From Lumbricus terrestris (Eukaryota; Annelida; Clitellata; Crassiclitellata; Lumbricidae): 64,000 nt of DNA. The translations under genes were made by a program, and so were the position numbers. The stretch is taken from assembly GCA_949752735.1 (NCBI GenBank), contig OX457050.1, forward strand, positions 38,726,510 through 38,790,509. Direction: 5' to 3'. The notes beneath the pieces were generated by a model that saw only the letters and a list, made by a program, of their open reading frames with translations, did not search any database and had not been told where the DNA came from. Shown here one piece after another: positions 23,125 to 34,140 of this stretch; position 1 is the stretch's first letter, and each line of letters opens with the position of its first letter.

Positions 23125-23780
23125 ATAATTATTGTGATTCCACGTAATTATTTGCGCTTGAAGCAAAATGTTGTAACTTTAGACTAAGACCTTGTGTGGA
23201 ATCATAGAAGTGCTGAGAGACTATATACTTAAATAGTTACACTTTTCGACGTTGTTCAGAATACGTAGACTGAAGCATATAATCTAGAAGTGCTTCCTTT
23301 AATAAGGCACCATAATTATGTCTAAAGTGTATCGGTCAACTCATATAATTGTAAGACTGTAAAGTTGTTGCGGATCATCAGAATGAACTTTCGTTCTATA
23401 GTGATTCAAGATGCAGCAAGGCCATCTGGTTTCTGGATTCCACTACTTGGCAATTTTTCTTTTACATATTAAATTTAACTTGTCCATATACTTCTTTGAA
23501 AGTGTTTTGTTACTATTTCTGTATAGATTGATATACTTCAGTCTATCGCCATTGCATTCATGAGATGTTCGTAGATAAATAATTATAATAATTATTTTAA
23601 TAGTAATAATAAGAATAATAGCTTATTCTACCTCGGATGACTTTTGCACGTTATGTTTTTCATTTAAAATTATGTTAAGTTTCCTGAATATTTTATTGTT
23701 TCTTGTCTTTGTTTTTTTATGATGCACTTCGTTCTCTTCGTCTATGGCATCTAATTATATAGAAGCTCATGCATATTATC
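23125..23780. other. 3' flank of gene B
   Basis: AT-rich, with a run of AATAATTATAATAATTATTT near 23578-23620. No gene seen. The 3' untranslated region of gene B probably lies here. Confidence 0.45.
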
Positions 23781-23782
23781 TA

Positions 23783-25362
23783 CAGGGTGGTCCAAAATAA
23801 ATGTCCCGACTTTGCACTCGTATAACTTCGCCAATTTTTAACATTTGTTTATACTTAATGCATCAAATTAAAGGTCTTTCACTCTAGTATTAGCTCTGAA
23901 AAAGTCCAACTGATATTAGTCTAGGTTTTAATTATATGCCCGGAATCGCGCTAGCTATTTATTGCTGTCATTTTGTGTCGCAATCTGGCGCCGTTGACAG
24001 ACGATGATCGCGTTTCGATCTTAATCTTACGAACTGATAAGGGATGAAATTCATTTGAAATGATTAACGAATATTCTAACAGAGGATGGAATAAACAATA
24101 CCTTGAATTATCTGCTACGTAAAATTGATAAAATAGGACTTTCTACTCGCAAACCATGGGAATCGGAGCGCACGGCGCCCACATCCGCTAACATTGCTCG
24201 TGTGTCCACGTACATTTGCAGTCAAGACAATGACCAGGGCAGGCCCTGAATGCAAATTCAGCGCAAGACAGGCAGTCTTATAAGCACTGCATAACGTATT
24301 GGAAAAGATTATAGACGTAAAGGGTAATCTACCCTTTTAGCGTCAGTAATTATTCGCCATTGCATGGGTTTTAGCGTTGGCCGAACACAAGTCGGATTGA
24401 TGAAAATAATTTGTATGAAATAGAAGCGAGATTAATAAAAAAACAATCCTGCTGAAATTGAAGCTGGATTGATGAACAATAATTTTGAATTAAATAAAAG
24501 GGTACTAAAATTTTAATTCACCCTTTTTATTTATTTCAGCGTGTCGATGTAGGTTTCGTGTACGACCCACAGAAATAGAAATTCGATGAAAAATATTTCC
24601 TCACGAAGTAGAAGCGGGATTTAGCGCGTGAGGGTCGGTTAGGGCTCAGGTTAGGCGTGGTGAGGGTCGGTTAGGGTTAGTTTTAGGGTTAGTGCAGTCA
24701 TTCTGCTGGAATTGAAGCTGGATTGATGAAGAATAATTTTCAATGTAAAATTGATGAAAAATATACACTGACAAAATAGAAACGGGATTTATCGAACAAA
24801 TTCTTGTCTAAGCAGAAGCTGGATCGATTAAAAGGGTTCTGGACAAACTAGAAGTTGGATTGATTAAAAATAGCAATACTGCAACTAGCGAATAATTACC
24901 GACGCTAAAAGGGTAGATTACCACCTAAAGTTAAAGTAATTTGTCGACGAGAAGTCCAGCGAGCTCTCCAACTCTTAGGCCTACGCAAAAAAACGGTTGG
25001 CAGCGCGATAGCGCCTAAAGCAGCGCATGGCAGTGCACGGCTGTTGGCAAAATTAAATGGACGCGGTTTTGCGATGAGAAGGTATTCATGGTACGGATCC
25101 TACAAACACCCAAAATGATCGTGTCTTCGCGAGTTTTAGCAAAAAAACCGATAGAATTTCCCGGGGAAACGGCGTCATATTGCGTGGTAGCTAGCGCTGT
25201 TCCAAGTATATAATTAAAACCTAGACAAGTATCAGTTCGACTTTTTTAGAGTTAATACTGAAGTTAAATACCTTTAATTTGACGCATTAAGTATAAATAA
25301 ATGTTAACAATTGGCGAAGTTATACGCGTGCAAAGTCGGGACATTTATGCTGGGCCACCCTG
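23783..25362. mobile_element. Mariner-like element with ~190-bp inverted ends, carrying a nested element
   Basis: Ends CAGGGTGGTCCA... and ...TGGGCCACCCTG are flanked by TA (23781-23782, 25363-25364). Inverted similarity continues for about 190 bp (AAATGTCCCGACTTTGCAC, AACTTCGCCAATTTTTAACA, AAATTAAAGG...). A decayed transposase N-terminus lies at about 24050-24260: RKIDKIGLSTRKPW and TSANIARVSTYICSQD resemble the helix-turn-helix region of mariner transposases. The 600-bp element at 24323-24922 is inserted in it. Confidence 0.85.
24323..24922. mobile_element. TIR element GGTAATCTACCC with CCAGCTTC core
   Basis: The ends are ~34-bp inverted repeats (GGTAATCTACCCTTTTAGCG at left, inverse at right, one mismatch). 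Flanks ACGTAAAG (24315-24322) and ACCTAAAG (24923-24930) form an 8-bp duplication with one change. The interior has GAAATTGAAGCTGGATTGAT-type units in one orientation and a GGTTAGGG-rich block at 24615-24700. Confidence 0.88.
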
Positions 25363-25363
25363 T

Positions 25364-25560
25364 ATATAAATAAAGAGAAGAGTCTGTGTCTTTGTCTGGG
25401 ATGAATTTCGACAGTTTATCACCTTTTCACTCCAAACATTCACTGCTGTGTCAGTCTCGGCATTGGACACCCAGTGGAGGGGTTTGCGAATCTATGCCAC
25501 CACGGGGCCAGGGTGCGGGGGCAAAGGCCCTCATTTTCGGTACTTTTTCAGCCGTTGTCA
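25364..25560. repeat. Second copy of the TATAAATAAAGAGAAG repeat
   Basis: ATATAAATAAAGAGAAGAGT, TTCACTCCAAACATTCACTG, GTCTCGGCAT and CCACC.CGGGGCCA.GGTG follow the same order as at 15531-15720. It starts immediately after the mariner-like element. Confidence 0.7.
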
Positions 25561-25860
25561 TGCATATTTTCATATGCACATTTCAACGTGCATCCAGCTT
25601 CTATTTCGGATCTAAAAATACTTTCATCCAGTTTCCATTATTTTATCCTTTTCATCGATCCAGTTTAGAATTCAGATATAAAAATACCTTTATCCAGCTT
25701 CTATTTCTCATGCGCTATTTTCAACAATCTAGCTTCTGCTTCACCTGTAAAAGAACCTACATCCAGTTTTCCATTTCTCTAGCGCATGACCAATTGTCTG
25801 TAGACCAGTTGTCGTTTGGCGAATTGTGTGTATACCAGTTGTTCTGACACCCTTGCAGGA
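25561..25860. mobile_element. Right half of an ACAACTGGTC-type foldback element with CCAGCTTC core
   Basis: TCCAGCTTCTATTTC-type units run from 25595 to 25780, followed by inverse 15-bp units (TGTCTGTAGACCAGTTGTCG..) ending TTCTGACACCC at 25852. The left end was not found; the 25364 repeat may have replaced it. Confidence 0.6.
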
Positions 25861-25894
25861 CCTCTGGTCCCTTTTGGGTCTCCTGGTTAAAGGT

Positions 25895-26023
25895 TTATAT
25901 ACTTCGTTTATTCAAGAAAAACTAAGTTGACACACCGCAACTTATTACATAAAACAAAAAGTATTTTAAAGAAGTAAATGGGCTAAATAACGAGTGTCCG
26001 CAGAATTCAACCGACAGCTAATT
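25895..26023 (-). repeat. Solo 3' end of the LINE found at 60765-61431
   Basis: TTCGTTTATTCAAGAAAAAC, TAAGTTGACACACCGCAACT, AGTATTTTAAAGAAGTAAAT and TCCGCAGAATTC appear here and at 60767-60870 in the same order. Only the 3' untranslated part was inserted. It ends next to the left edge of segmental-duplication copy 1. Confidence 0.75.
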
Positions 26024-26638
26024 AGAAATGTAATGTTTTGGTGTGTTTACTTCATTAAATTGATGTTGGTTGTCAAAATAGAACATGTGTTGTTGTTTTT
26101 ACGTAGAATCTCTTATCTTCGGTAGATGGCAGAACAATATGCATATTCTCCGAAGCCAGGTTCCATTGTGCCACTACACGCATATTCTGTCACTCGCCAT
26201 TTTGCATGGATGGACGTTAACATCAAATTTTCGTTGAATGGCTATTTATAATGCGACCACTGGTAGTTTTTAATTGTTTTCAGTTATGACTGAAATTTGA
26301 AAATGTCGGTCATTGTTATTTTTTTCTTAAATTTCATTGGGTAATATATCGTTTTAGTGTCGGTAATTATTTTCTATGCTTTCTAAAATAGTCTGTGGTT
26401 TATAGGTATTTAGCATGAACGCCATGACATAAAGCACATAGCTTTGTATTCTTCATAAAACCCGTTTCTTCAATTCAACTTCTATTTAAAATCAACAATT
26501 GGTTTAACCAATCCAACTTCTATTTGGATAACAGATATTTTCATGGTTAACACGCACTCCAAACAATATGGCTGCCAACGAATGCACTGAAAATAGAGCG
26601 CAGCGACCTATCGACGACATCGCAACACGCATCCCAAC

Positions 26639-27253
26639 GGTTCCACGACAACTGGTCTACCGACAACTCGTCTACCGACAACTCGTCTCCGGACAATTGA
26701 TCTAACGACAGCTGGTCTACAGACGAATAGTATTGATGAAATAGAAGCTGGATTTAGGAAAACGGTTTCTTAGCCTAAATGGAAGCTGGATTGAATATTT
26801 TATTCGTGTATTTCGACATGCGTCCAGCTTCTACTTCAGATCTAAAAATACCTTCATCCAGCTTCTATTTCTCACCCGTTATTTTCATCAATCCAGCTTC
26901 CATTTCAGATATATAAAATACTCTCGTCCAGCTTCCATTACTTAAGCGTTTTTCCATCAATCCAGCTTCTATTTCAGATCAAGAAATACTTTCATCCAGC
27001 TTTTATTTATCATACGCTATTTTCGTCATTTCAGCTTCTATTTCACCTGTAAAAGAGCCATCATCCAGATTCCATTTCTCTTGCGTTTTTTCATCAATCC
27101 AACCTCCATTTCACCTGTAAAAACTTTGAGCCAGCTTCCATTTCTCAAGCGCTGGATCAGTTATCTGTAGACCAGTAACTGTTGTCGTAGACGAATTGTC
27201 CGGGGTCCACTTGTCGTTAGACGAGTTGTCGGTAGACGAGTTGTCGTGACACC
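26639..27253. mobile_element. Foldback element of 15-bp terminal units, CCAGCTTC core (nested)
   Basis: Both ends are tandem ~15-bp units (GACAACTCGTCTACC type) in opposite orientation: GGTTCCACGACAACTGGTC at left, ...GTCGTGACACC at right. CATCCCAAC flanks it at 26630-26638 and 27254-27262 (8 or 9 bp). The core switches from GAAGCTGG orientation to CCAGCTTC orientation near 26800-26830, so the element is palindromic at array scale. Confidence 0.88.
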
Positions 27254-27559
27254 CATCCCAACTTGCAAAGCACTCAGTAAGTAAGTAATCCACGCAAGTA
27301 GCAACAGTTCAAATTAAAGCGACGTGAATAAGAAAGGTTTAATGTGATGGGTTCTTGTTTTTCATCCGACCGCCAAAATTTATAAATTCGATGAAATATA
27401 TTTCCTGGCGAAATAGAAGCGGGTTTTATCGCGTGAGGGTCGGTTAGGGCTCAGGTTAGGCGTCGTGAGGGTCAATTAGGTTTACTTTTAGGGTTAGTGC
27501 AGTCGTTCTGCTGAAATTGAAGCTGGATTGATGAACAATAATTTTCAATTAAAAATTGA

Positions 27560-28092
27560 GGTAATCCTGGAAACGGCGGTCGTAAATTCAAAAATTCCAT
27601 AAATCGATAGTGCGGAGTATTATGGGGGAGCAAAAAGTGTGGGTTTTTCATCCAGCCTCCATTTCTTAAGCGTTTCTTCATCAATCCAGCTTCTATTTCA
27701 GATCTAGAAATACCTTCATCCAGCTTCTATTTCGGTTCTTGTTTTTTATCTGAGCAAAAAAATTTATATATTCGATGAAAAATATTTCCTGACGAAATGG
27801 AAGCGTGATTTATTGCGTGAAGGTCGTTAGGGCTCAGGTTAGGCGTCGTGAGGGTCGGTTAGGGTTAGTGCAGTCATTCTGCTGAAATTGAAGCTAAATT
27901 TATGATTTATTTCCCAACGAAATGCCGTCAAAACAACGTAAACAATGACGTAAAAAGCCCGAGAAGCTCGTAAGTAAGTGAATAAGTAAAGAATGAAGAA
28001 AATAAGTGAATAAATGCAGCCTTAACTGTAGTTGGCTCCCTCTGACGAAAATAAATGTTTCGGAATTTACGACCGCCGTTCCCAGGATTACC
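27560..28092. mobile_element. TIR element GGTAATCCTGG with CCAGCTTC core (nested)
   Basis: Inverted ends GGTAATCCTGGAAACGGCGG... and ...CGTTCCCAGGATTACC, about 29 bp. The duplication AAAATTGA is exact at 27552-27559 and 28093-28100. The core array changes orientation in the middle, and the right part contains a GGTTAGGG-like block and the TGCCGTCAAAACAACGTAAA segment shared with 42780-42979 and 46480-46660. Confidence 0.9.
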
Positions 28093-28332
28093 AAAATTGA
28101 TGAAAAATATTTGCTGACGAAATAGAAGCGGGATTTATCGAACAAATTCTTGTCTAAGCAGAAAACTGGATCGATTAAAAGGATTCTCGGCAAACTAGAA
28201 GTTGGATTTATCTTGCATGTGGGCAATGAGCCGATTACTTACTTACTGAGCGCTTTGCATGTTGGGATGCATGTTGCGATGTCGTTGATAGGTTGCTGCA
28301 CTCTGTTTTCAGTGCATTCATTGGCAGCCATA

Positions 28333-29070
28333 TTCATTCATTCATTCATTTAAGGCATTTATATAGCGCTTCTTCAAGAGTATCTACTCAGAAGCGCTCC
28401 CGACCCAACCACGGCTAAAGAGAACAGTCTTAAGAGCAGAGTAGAACGTAGTCTCAAAGGCTCTAGGCACTAGACGTAATTCCACAGGAAGCCCATTCCA
28501 GGTTGTAGGGCCAACGACAGAAAAGGCACGGCGCTGCGTAATAGAAGTGCGTGCCAGGGGGACAAGAAGCTCAGCCTGTTTAGAAGAGCGGAGAGAGCCA
28601 CGGCGCTGGATGTTTAGGGTGGAGCAACAGAGTTCCTGTAAATAGACAGGGGCCACACCCGCGAGACAGCGCCAAACCAAGGAGGATATCCGGTAAGTGA
28701 TCCTTTGTGAGAAAGGGAGCCAATGCAAGACGTCCCGCATATAGTCACTGACATGGCCGAATCTAGGGATGCGACCAACAAGGCGCGCCGCAGAGCGCAA
28801 GACCCGATCCAAGCACCCAACCCGAGTCACCGGAAGACCCACATAGAGGGCGCTGCAGTAGTCCAGACGAGAGACGACAAAAGAGTGGACTAGCGTTAAG
28901 GCAGCATTGAAGGTCAAAGAGCGGAGCACCACTCTAAGCTGACGCAATTGGTAATAGCAACTGCGGCATAGCAGGTTGATATGCCGCGTAAAAGTAAGTT
29001 CTTGGTCCAGAGTGACTCCAAGGTCCTGGACAGAGGAAGAGAAGGTAAACTGAGGGAATTCTTGAGCAAT
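28333..29070 (-). mobile_element. 5'-truncated L2-like LINE (nested)
   Basis: A single open frame on the minus strand (stop at 28384) covers the end of the RT polyprotein: FSSSVQDLGVTLDQELTF, CYYQLRQLRVVLRSL, MRDVLHWLPFSQRITYR, RAFSVVGPTTWNGLP, ending GWVGSASE. The tail GGGAGCGCTTCTGAGTAGAT..GCGCTATATAAATG is followed by (TGAA)n. The protein closely parallels the 10174-11267 copy, but here the frame is unbroken, so this copy is younger. RT catalytic residues are not included. Confidence 0.9.
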
Positions 29071-29422
29071 TGTTTGGAGTACGAGCATGCAGTGTGTGTG
29101 TTTACCATTTTCATCAATCCAGTTCCAATTTAAGCAAGAATGTTTTCATGGATCCAACTTCCATTTACGTAAACATTATTTAGTATCAATCCGACTTCTA
29201 TTTAGTGAGAATTCCTTTAACCATGCGAACTTGTGTTCGGCAAACAGGTGTGTTTTGAACTTAGTATCGCCGATCACAGGATTACCACTTACATGCAATT
29301 TATGCTCTACTCGGGTTGGGGCGTTGTCCTAGCCTCCAGGGTGTTTTTTCAGGGTTTTCCGTAGGGGTTTGTCCGGGGAAGGTTTTGTTTTGGGAATTCC
29401 CCTATATTTCATATGGAATTTA

Positions 29423-30072
29423 GGCACTCCTCCTAAGTCCGGTCCCAAATTATTTCACAGCATTTGTCTCACCGTCACTTTACAAACTGTTCACATCGAC
29501 TACTAAATAATAAAAAAGGAAGTAAAAGTCCAGCTTTTTCAATTGCATCAGCTGTTTTATGAATCCAACTTCCATTTCAATAATAATTATTTTTCATCCA
29601 TCCAGCTCCAATTTAAGCTATAATATTTTTATTATTCCAGCTTCTATTTCTCGCCCGTTGTTATCGTCAGTCCAGCTTCTATTTCTCGCCCGTTGTTTTC
29701 GTCAGTTCAGCTTCTATTTCTCGCCCGTTGTTTTCGTCAGTCCAGCTTCTATTTCTCGCCCGTTGTTTTCGTCAGTCCAGCTTCTATTTCTCGCCCGTTA
29801 TTTTCGTCAACCCAACTTCCATATTTCAGATACAACAATACCATCATCCAGCTTCCATTACTTGAACGTTTTTCATCAATCCCAAATCTGTTTCACATCT
29901 AGAAATACCTTCATCCAGCTTCCATTACTTGAACGTTTTTTCATCAATCCCACTTCTATTTCAGATCTACAAATAATCCTACGTGCGAAATAACCTGTCA
30001 TAAAGCATTGGAGAAGCATATCTATGTGATAACCATGCGAAATAATTTGGGACCGGACTTAGGAGGAGTGCC
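29423..30072. mobile_element. TIR element GGCACTCCTCC with CCAGCTTC core; empty site present
   Basis: The 650-bp element has perfect inverted ends of at least 34 bp (GGCACTCCTCCTAAGTCCGG...). GGAATTTA at 29415-29422 and GGAATGGA at 30073-30080 form the 8-bp duplication, and the partner duplication has the uninterrupted site at 48126-48133. The interior has at least four near-identical 39-bp units (CCAGCTTCTATTTCTCGCCC then GTTGTTTTCGTCAGT). Confidence 0.95.
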
Positions 30073-32180
30073 GGAATGGATATTGCCAATGCATCTTCTA
30101 TTTCAGAAGGAGATTATTTAGTTTAACCGTTATCAAATTTACAAGCACTATATTCATCAATCCAACTTCATATGCCATGCATTCTTTTTGTCAGTATATT
30201 TTGTTTCCGCAAGAATTTCGTCAATCCAGTCTGCATTTTGGGAAAATTTGGTTTTATCAATCCAGTTTCTAATTGGGCAAAACTTTGTCTCATCAGTCCA
30301 GCTTCTATTTAAAAAGCACTAAATTGCTTTATCAATCCATCTTCCATCTATAAAACAAACACTTTTAATCAATTCTGCTCCTATCTCTGCCAGAAGATTT
30401 TCATCAATCCTGCTTCGATTGAAGTAAAATTATTTTGTGTAAGCCCGACTTCTGTTTAACGACCATTATTTTCATCAATCCAACTTGTGTAAAACCAAAA
30501 GATGTACTTCGAACTTAGGACTGCCGTTTGGAGGATTGCTGCATATACGCTATTATGTTCTACCCATGGGGCATGTCCAACCCTGGGGAGGGTTTGCCTG
30601 AAGTATTTTTGTCCATTCCCGTTTGATTAAGCCAACTGCTGTTTCAAGTGGAATTGTTCTCATCAACATAACTTCTATTTAAGACGGAATAGTTTTCCAA
30701 ATCCGACTTCTAATCAGAATTGAATCAGTTTCATCAATACAACTTCTATTTAGCATCGCAATTATTTCATATGTCCATCTTGAATTTTACAAGCATTATT
30801 TTCAGTCAAAAAAATTCTTTTCATCTGTCTGGTTTTTTGCAGTGAGGGTTCTATCAAATTGTTTTCGATTTATCAAGAGTTCTATTCATCTATCCAACTT
30901 CTATAAATTTCCATTTGTTGTGAACAATTTGTTGGTGAACCAGTTGTTGGTCAACCAACTGTCACGAACCAGTTGTCCATGAACCAGTTTTTGTATAACC
31001 ATGCTACTTTTTGTTAAGCAGTTACTGTGGCAGAAGAAAAAACACATGGAATATAAAATCTAAAAAATGATTGGAACGAGTGTGGTTCGTGTCCACAATG
31101 GTATCACAATATCTGTTTTAATGTTTCCAACAGAAAGAAAAAGTATGGTTGTGATAATGTGCATATGGCAGTCAGTTGGAAATTAGATGAACATTTTATT
31201 GAAGACCAAACTTAGAATTTTTATATTGTGTTCTTATAACATTAGCATACATGTAACTGACAAATGGACTGACTGCTGCATGAATTCTGTTGTTACAATT
31301 AGCATTTTCTAATCAGCATCTTAACTGTGACATGAACTGAACTGACACCAGTTACTTATAACCTCGGTTAAACCATAGTTTATTAATGCCCGCTTCATTT
31401 ACCCATGAGCACACATTTGGATTGCTTGCAAGCCATTTTTTTACCGTTGGAAGTTATAATCAGATTTAGTACAATTGCAATTTTTAATACAATTGTTGGT
31501 CAACTGGTACTTTATACAGTTTTACCTACTAGTCTTTTAACACGTTTACAATGCACAGTTAGATCCTTGTTGATGTTGCTAATATGCGACGTGTTTCTGC
31601 TTTTCACATTAACAGGCAACTGGAGTTCTTAATAGCAACTTACAAAGGCGAATATTGTCAGGACTCCCCGGTGCAGTAATTTGAGAATGACTGTATCTTA
31701 CTGATCTGCATCAAAGAAAATTGCTAGAGTGGCTAGACTTATCTTCAGTTTATATTTCGTCAATTCTTCTTCATCTGTAGATATTGCTGCTGTTGGTGCA
31801 CGAGAGGGCAAAAACCTATTGGTCTTTTATATCATCACAAGAGATAATTATTTTCTGTGTGACTAATTTCTTACTTTGATTCTAGACAACTCTGACGAAT
31901 AATGTAAACGTTGTTTTTGCATCCAATGAAGCTGAATATATCTAAAAATGCATTTTATTTCAAATCGATGTCACTCATGCTGAACAGGTAAAAAAATATG
32001 CAAATTATTTTAAGAATCTTTCGAAAATTGCTGATATACAAGATAACAAGAATCCTGACAAAGCACTGGAGCATTCAGTTAGTTTGGAAATCATATGACC
32101 AAGGTGGAACATACTAGAGATTCCAGTTATGCTCAAAAAAAAACTGGGGGAAAAACAAAATTCTTTAGTTGTCTCTGCAA
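30073..32180. other. 5' flank of ZNF gene C with decayed CCAGCTTC array
   Basis: From 30100 to about 31000 weakly conserved ATCAATCCA.CTTC.ATTT units recur every 50-60 bp. The region 31100-32180 is conserved with 49080-50735 of the partner. TTTTCACATTAACAG at 31602-31616 is a plausible splice acceptor, also conserved there as TTTTCATATGAACAG. No open exon is convincing. Confidence 0.55.
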
Positions 32181-33551
32181 ATGGAAACTCATATTGAAGT
32201 AAAACTTTGCAGGTGTCACTTATGTCAGATGCCATTTACTCAAGCTGATAATCTGAAGAAACACATGAAAATTCACATTGGAGAGAAAACTTATGCATGT
32301 CAGGTTTGTCAGAAATCATTTGTCAAAAGCAGTCGTTTGAAAATTCATATCAAAACCCATGCTGGTGAGAAGTCGTACAAATGTCAGTTTTGTCATAAAT
32401 TATTCAGTCAAGGAAGTAACCTGAAAAGGCATATAAGATTTCATACTGGAGAGAGACCATACAAGTGCCAGTTGTGCAGGAGATCATTTACACAATTTCA
32501 CCATATGAAGGAACACATACAAAGAGTCCACACTGGCGAAAAACCACACAAATGTCGGTTATGTCACAAATCATTTACTCGCGTTGGTGATCTCGAAGGA
32601 CATTTGAGATCCCATACTGGAGAGAAACCATACAGATGTCATTTTTGTGAAAAATTATTTGCTTCAGGCGGTTATCTTAAAAGACACATGAGAACCCATA
32701 CTGGAGAAAAAACATACAATTGTCAGTTATGTCAGAAATCATTTATTCAAGGTTGTGATCTGAAAATCCACATGAGAACCCATACTGGAGAGAAACCATA
32801 CAAATGTCAGTTATGTCAGAAATCCTTTACTCAAATTCGTTGTATGAAATATCACATGAGAACCCATACGGTGGAGAAACCATACATGTGTCAGTTGTGT
32901 CAGAAATCATTCACTGGTGATGGTGGTCTGAAGAGACACATGAGGATGCATACTGGAGAGAAACCATACAAATGCCAATTATGTCAGAAATCATTTGCCC
33001 AAAGTAACAATCTGAAAAGACACATGAAAATCCATACTGGAGAGAAACCATACATATGTGTGGTGTGTAATAAAGGATTCAGCTTGCACCAGAATCTAAA
33101 GAAACACAGAAGATCTCATGTGGGTGAGAAGCAACAAACCTGCAGCAAACCTTATCATATGGACAGTTCTTCAACTAAGCAGATCACTGATAAGTTCCAT
33201 GTAGGAATACAGCCGAAGGATCATAGACTAACAAATGAATCAATTGCTGAGCTATGTGATCCATTCGTAACCTTAGTTAGTGCAGGCACCTTTGAAGTAC
33301 CACGAGAACGCTTGTCAAGAAACGTGCATCATGATTGCAATGAATTGGCAAGTGTACTTCCAATGCGGAGTCCTGGAGAATGTCTTCTCACTAGCAACAT
33401 CAAATTGCCTCATCATTCAAAGCCTGTTGTAGAAAATCTGTTTGGATGTGGTATATGTGATGAAATGTTTGAAATTGAGATGGAATTTCTAAAGCATTGT
33501 TCTATCCATCGCTTTTCTCCGCCTGATGAATTATTTATTGACATTTGTTGA
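32181..33551 (+). CDS. C2H2 zinc-finger protein C, intact, 11 fingers plus C-terminal module
   Basis: Predicted nuclear DNA-binding protein of 456 residues from the ATG at 32181; an in-frame TAG lies just upstream (32166-32168), so the coding exon starts here unless spliced. Eleven C2H2 fingers follow directly. The fourth has an H-x4-H spacing (HIQRVH), shared with gene E. The last is the CNKGFSLHQNLKKHRR type. The linker carries SPGECL, and the terminal finger FGCGICDEM has C423, C426, H439 and H443, followed by SPPDELFIDIC at the end. All zinc ligands are present and no lesion is seen. It lies at the end of segmental-duplication copy 1; its partner E carries a nonsense codon. Expression and target unknown. 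Confidence 0.9.
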   Translation: METHIEVKLCRCHLCQMPFTQADNLKKHMKIHIGEKTYACQVCQKSFVKSSRLKIHIKTHAGEKSYKCQFCHKLFSQGSNLKRHIRFHTGERPYKCQLCRRSFTQFHHMKEHIQRVHTGEKPHKCRLCHKSFTRVGDLEGHLRSHTGEKPYRCHFCEKLFASGGYLKRHMRTHTGEKTYNCQLCQKSFIQGCDLKIHMRTHTGEKPYKCQLCQKSFTQIRCMKYHMRTHTVEKPYMCQLCQKSFTGDGGLKRHMRMHTGEKPYKCQLCQKSFAQSNNLKRHMKIHTGEKPYICVVCNKGFSLHQNLKKHRRSHVGEKQQTCSKPYHMDSSSTKQITDKFHVGIQPKDHRLTNESIAELCDPFVTLVSAGTFEVPRERLSRNVHHDCNELASVLPMRSPGECLLTSNIKLPHHSKPVVENLFGCGICDEMFEIEMEFLKHCSIHRFSPPDELFIDIC

Positions 33552-33930
33552 GTTTTAATTCTCAACGAATATCGTTTTGTGCAGTTGAAGTTGAGGAAAG
33601 ATGGAGAAACTTTATTGTGATTTTATGCAACTAAGCTTTCCCCTTATACAATTGCAATGGAATACCTATGGACAATTAAATTCTAAATCGATATAAATTT
33701 TGTTAAAAAGTTTGTAATCAGCAGATTTTCTCCTGCAGGTTATTCACTGGGTGGTAGCTCATACCTAGCTTACTTGTCTCCGATTTCAAACTGATGTATT
33801 TTTAGTGCAACACCGAAAATCTGTTGAATATCATTTTGGAATTTCTAGCTCCTATGCGATTTCTAATCCAACTAACAAAGTTTGCTAATATTCCCGGACT
33901 TTACTAGCCTCCTACTTGTGATGAAGTAAA
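33552..33930. other. 3' flank of gene C
   Basis: Partly similar to the sequence after gene E to about 33660, then unique. No gene recognised. Confidence 0.45.
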
Positions 33931-33935
33931 TTTGG

Positions 33936-34140
33936 TTCGCGGTGGTGTAGTGGGTATGGTCGTTGCCTTGCTGCCGAAGGGTTGCAGTTTCAAATCCACC
34001 TCATGTCGCCGAGTAAGAACCTTGGGCAAGTCCTTCACTCGCAATTGCTCAGCGCTTCAGCGTGAAACTCTGATGCATTATCCGCTCTGTACTCGGGAGC
34101 GCCTCTGAGTAGATAGCTTGAAGGGGTGCTATAACAAGTA
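33936..34140 (+). mobile_element. tRNA-headed SINE with L2-type tail
   Basis: The head TGGTGTAGTGGGTATGG fits an RNA polymerase III A box and GGTTGCAGTTTCAAATCC a B box, spaced as in a tRNA. A body with CAAGTCCTTCACTCGCAATT follows. The last ~45 bp, GGGAGCGCCTCTGAGTAGAT..GGGGTGCTATAA, match the 3' end of the L2-like LINEs in this window. A tRNA gene is excluded by the poor stem pairing and the long body. Confidence 0.85.

Larger units (their letters stand above)
26545..29106. mobile_element. Large TIR element (2.6 kb with nested insertions), 8-bp duplication ATTTTCAT
   Basis: ATTTTCAT is duplicated exactly at 26537-26544 and 29107-29114, and the partner duplication has the single empty site at 47815-47822. 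The ends GGTTAACACGCACTCC and ...GTGTGTTTACC begin long inverted repeats that include AACAATATGGCTGCCAACGA and CATCGCAACACGCATCCCAA. It belongs to the family of 36388-38208. It contains two further TIR elements and an L2-like LINE. Confidence 0.88.
26024..33660 (+). repeat. Segmental duplication, copy 1 (partner 45344-52600)
   Basis: Both copies start AGAAATGTAAT. They share in order CACTCGCCATTTTGCATGGA, GAACGCCATGACATAAAGCA (inside 45907-47762 in copy 2), TTTGGATA.CAGA, TCCCCTATATTTCATATGGA, GATCCTTGTTGATGTTGCTA, TCTTACTGATCTGCATCAAA and a ZNF gene. Copy-specific insertions: 26545-29106 and 29423-30072 here; 45907-47762 and about 49371-50153 in the partner. Boundaries are approximate on the right. 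Confidence 0.85.

Noticed and set aside
24615..24710. Interstitial telomere array
   Set aside because: Only scattered TTAGGG-like words in a longer unrelated unit; no run of perfect hexamers.
32169..32180. TTG start of ZNF gene C (and 50724 for gene E)
   Set aside because: Animal nuclear genes start at ATG; the first in-frame ATGs are 32181 and 50736.
33936..34010. tRNA gene with good A and B boxes
   Set aside because: No closed cloverleaf could be drawn, it continues into a long SINE body, and similar heads recur with the same body and tail.
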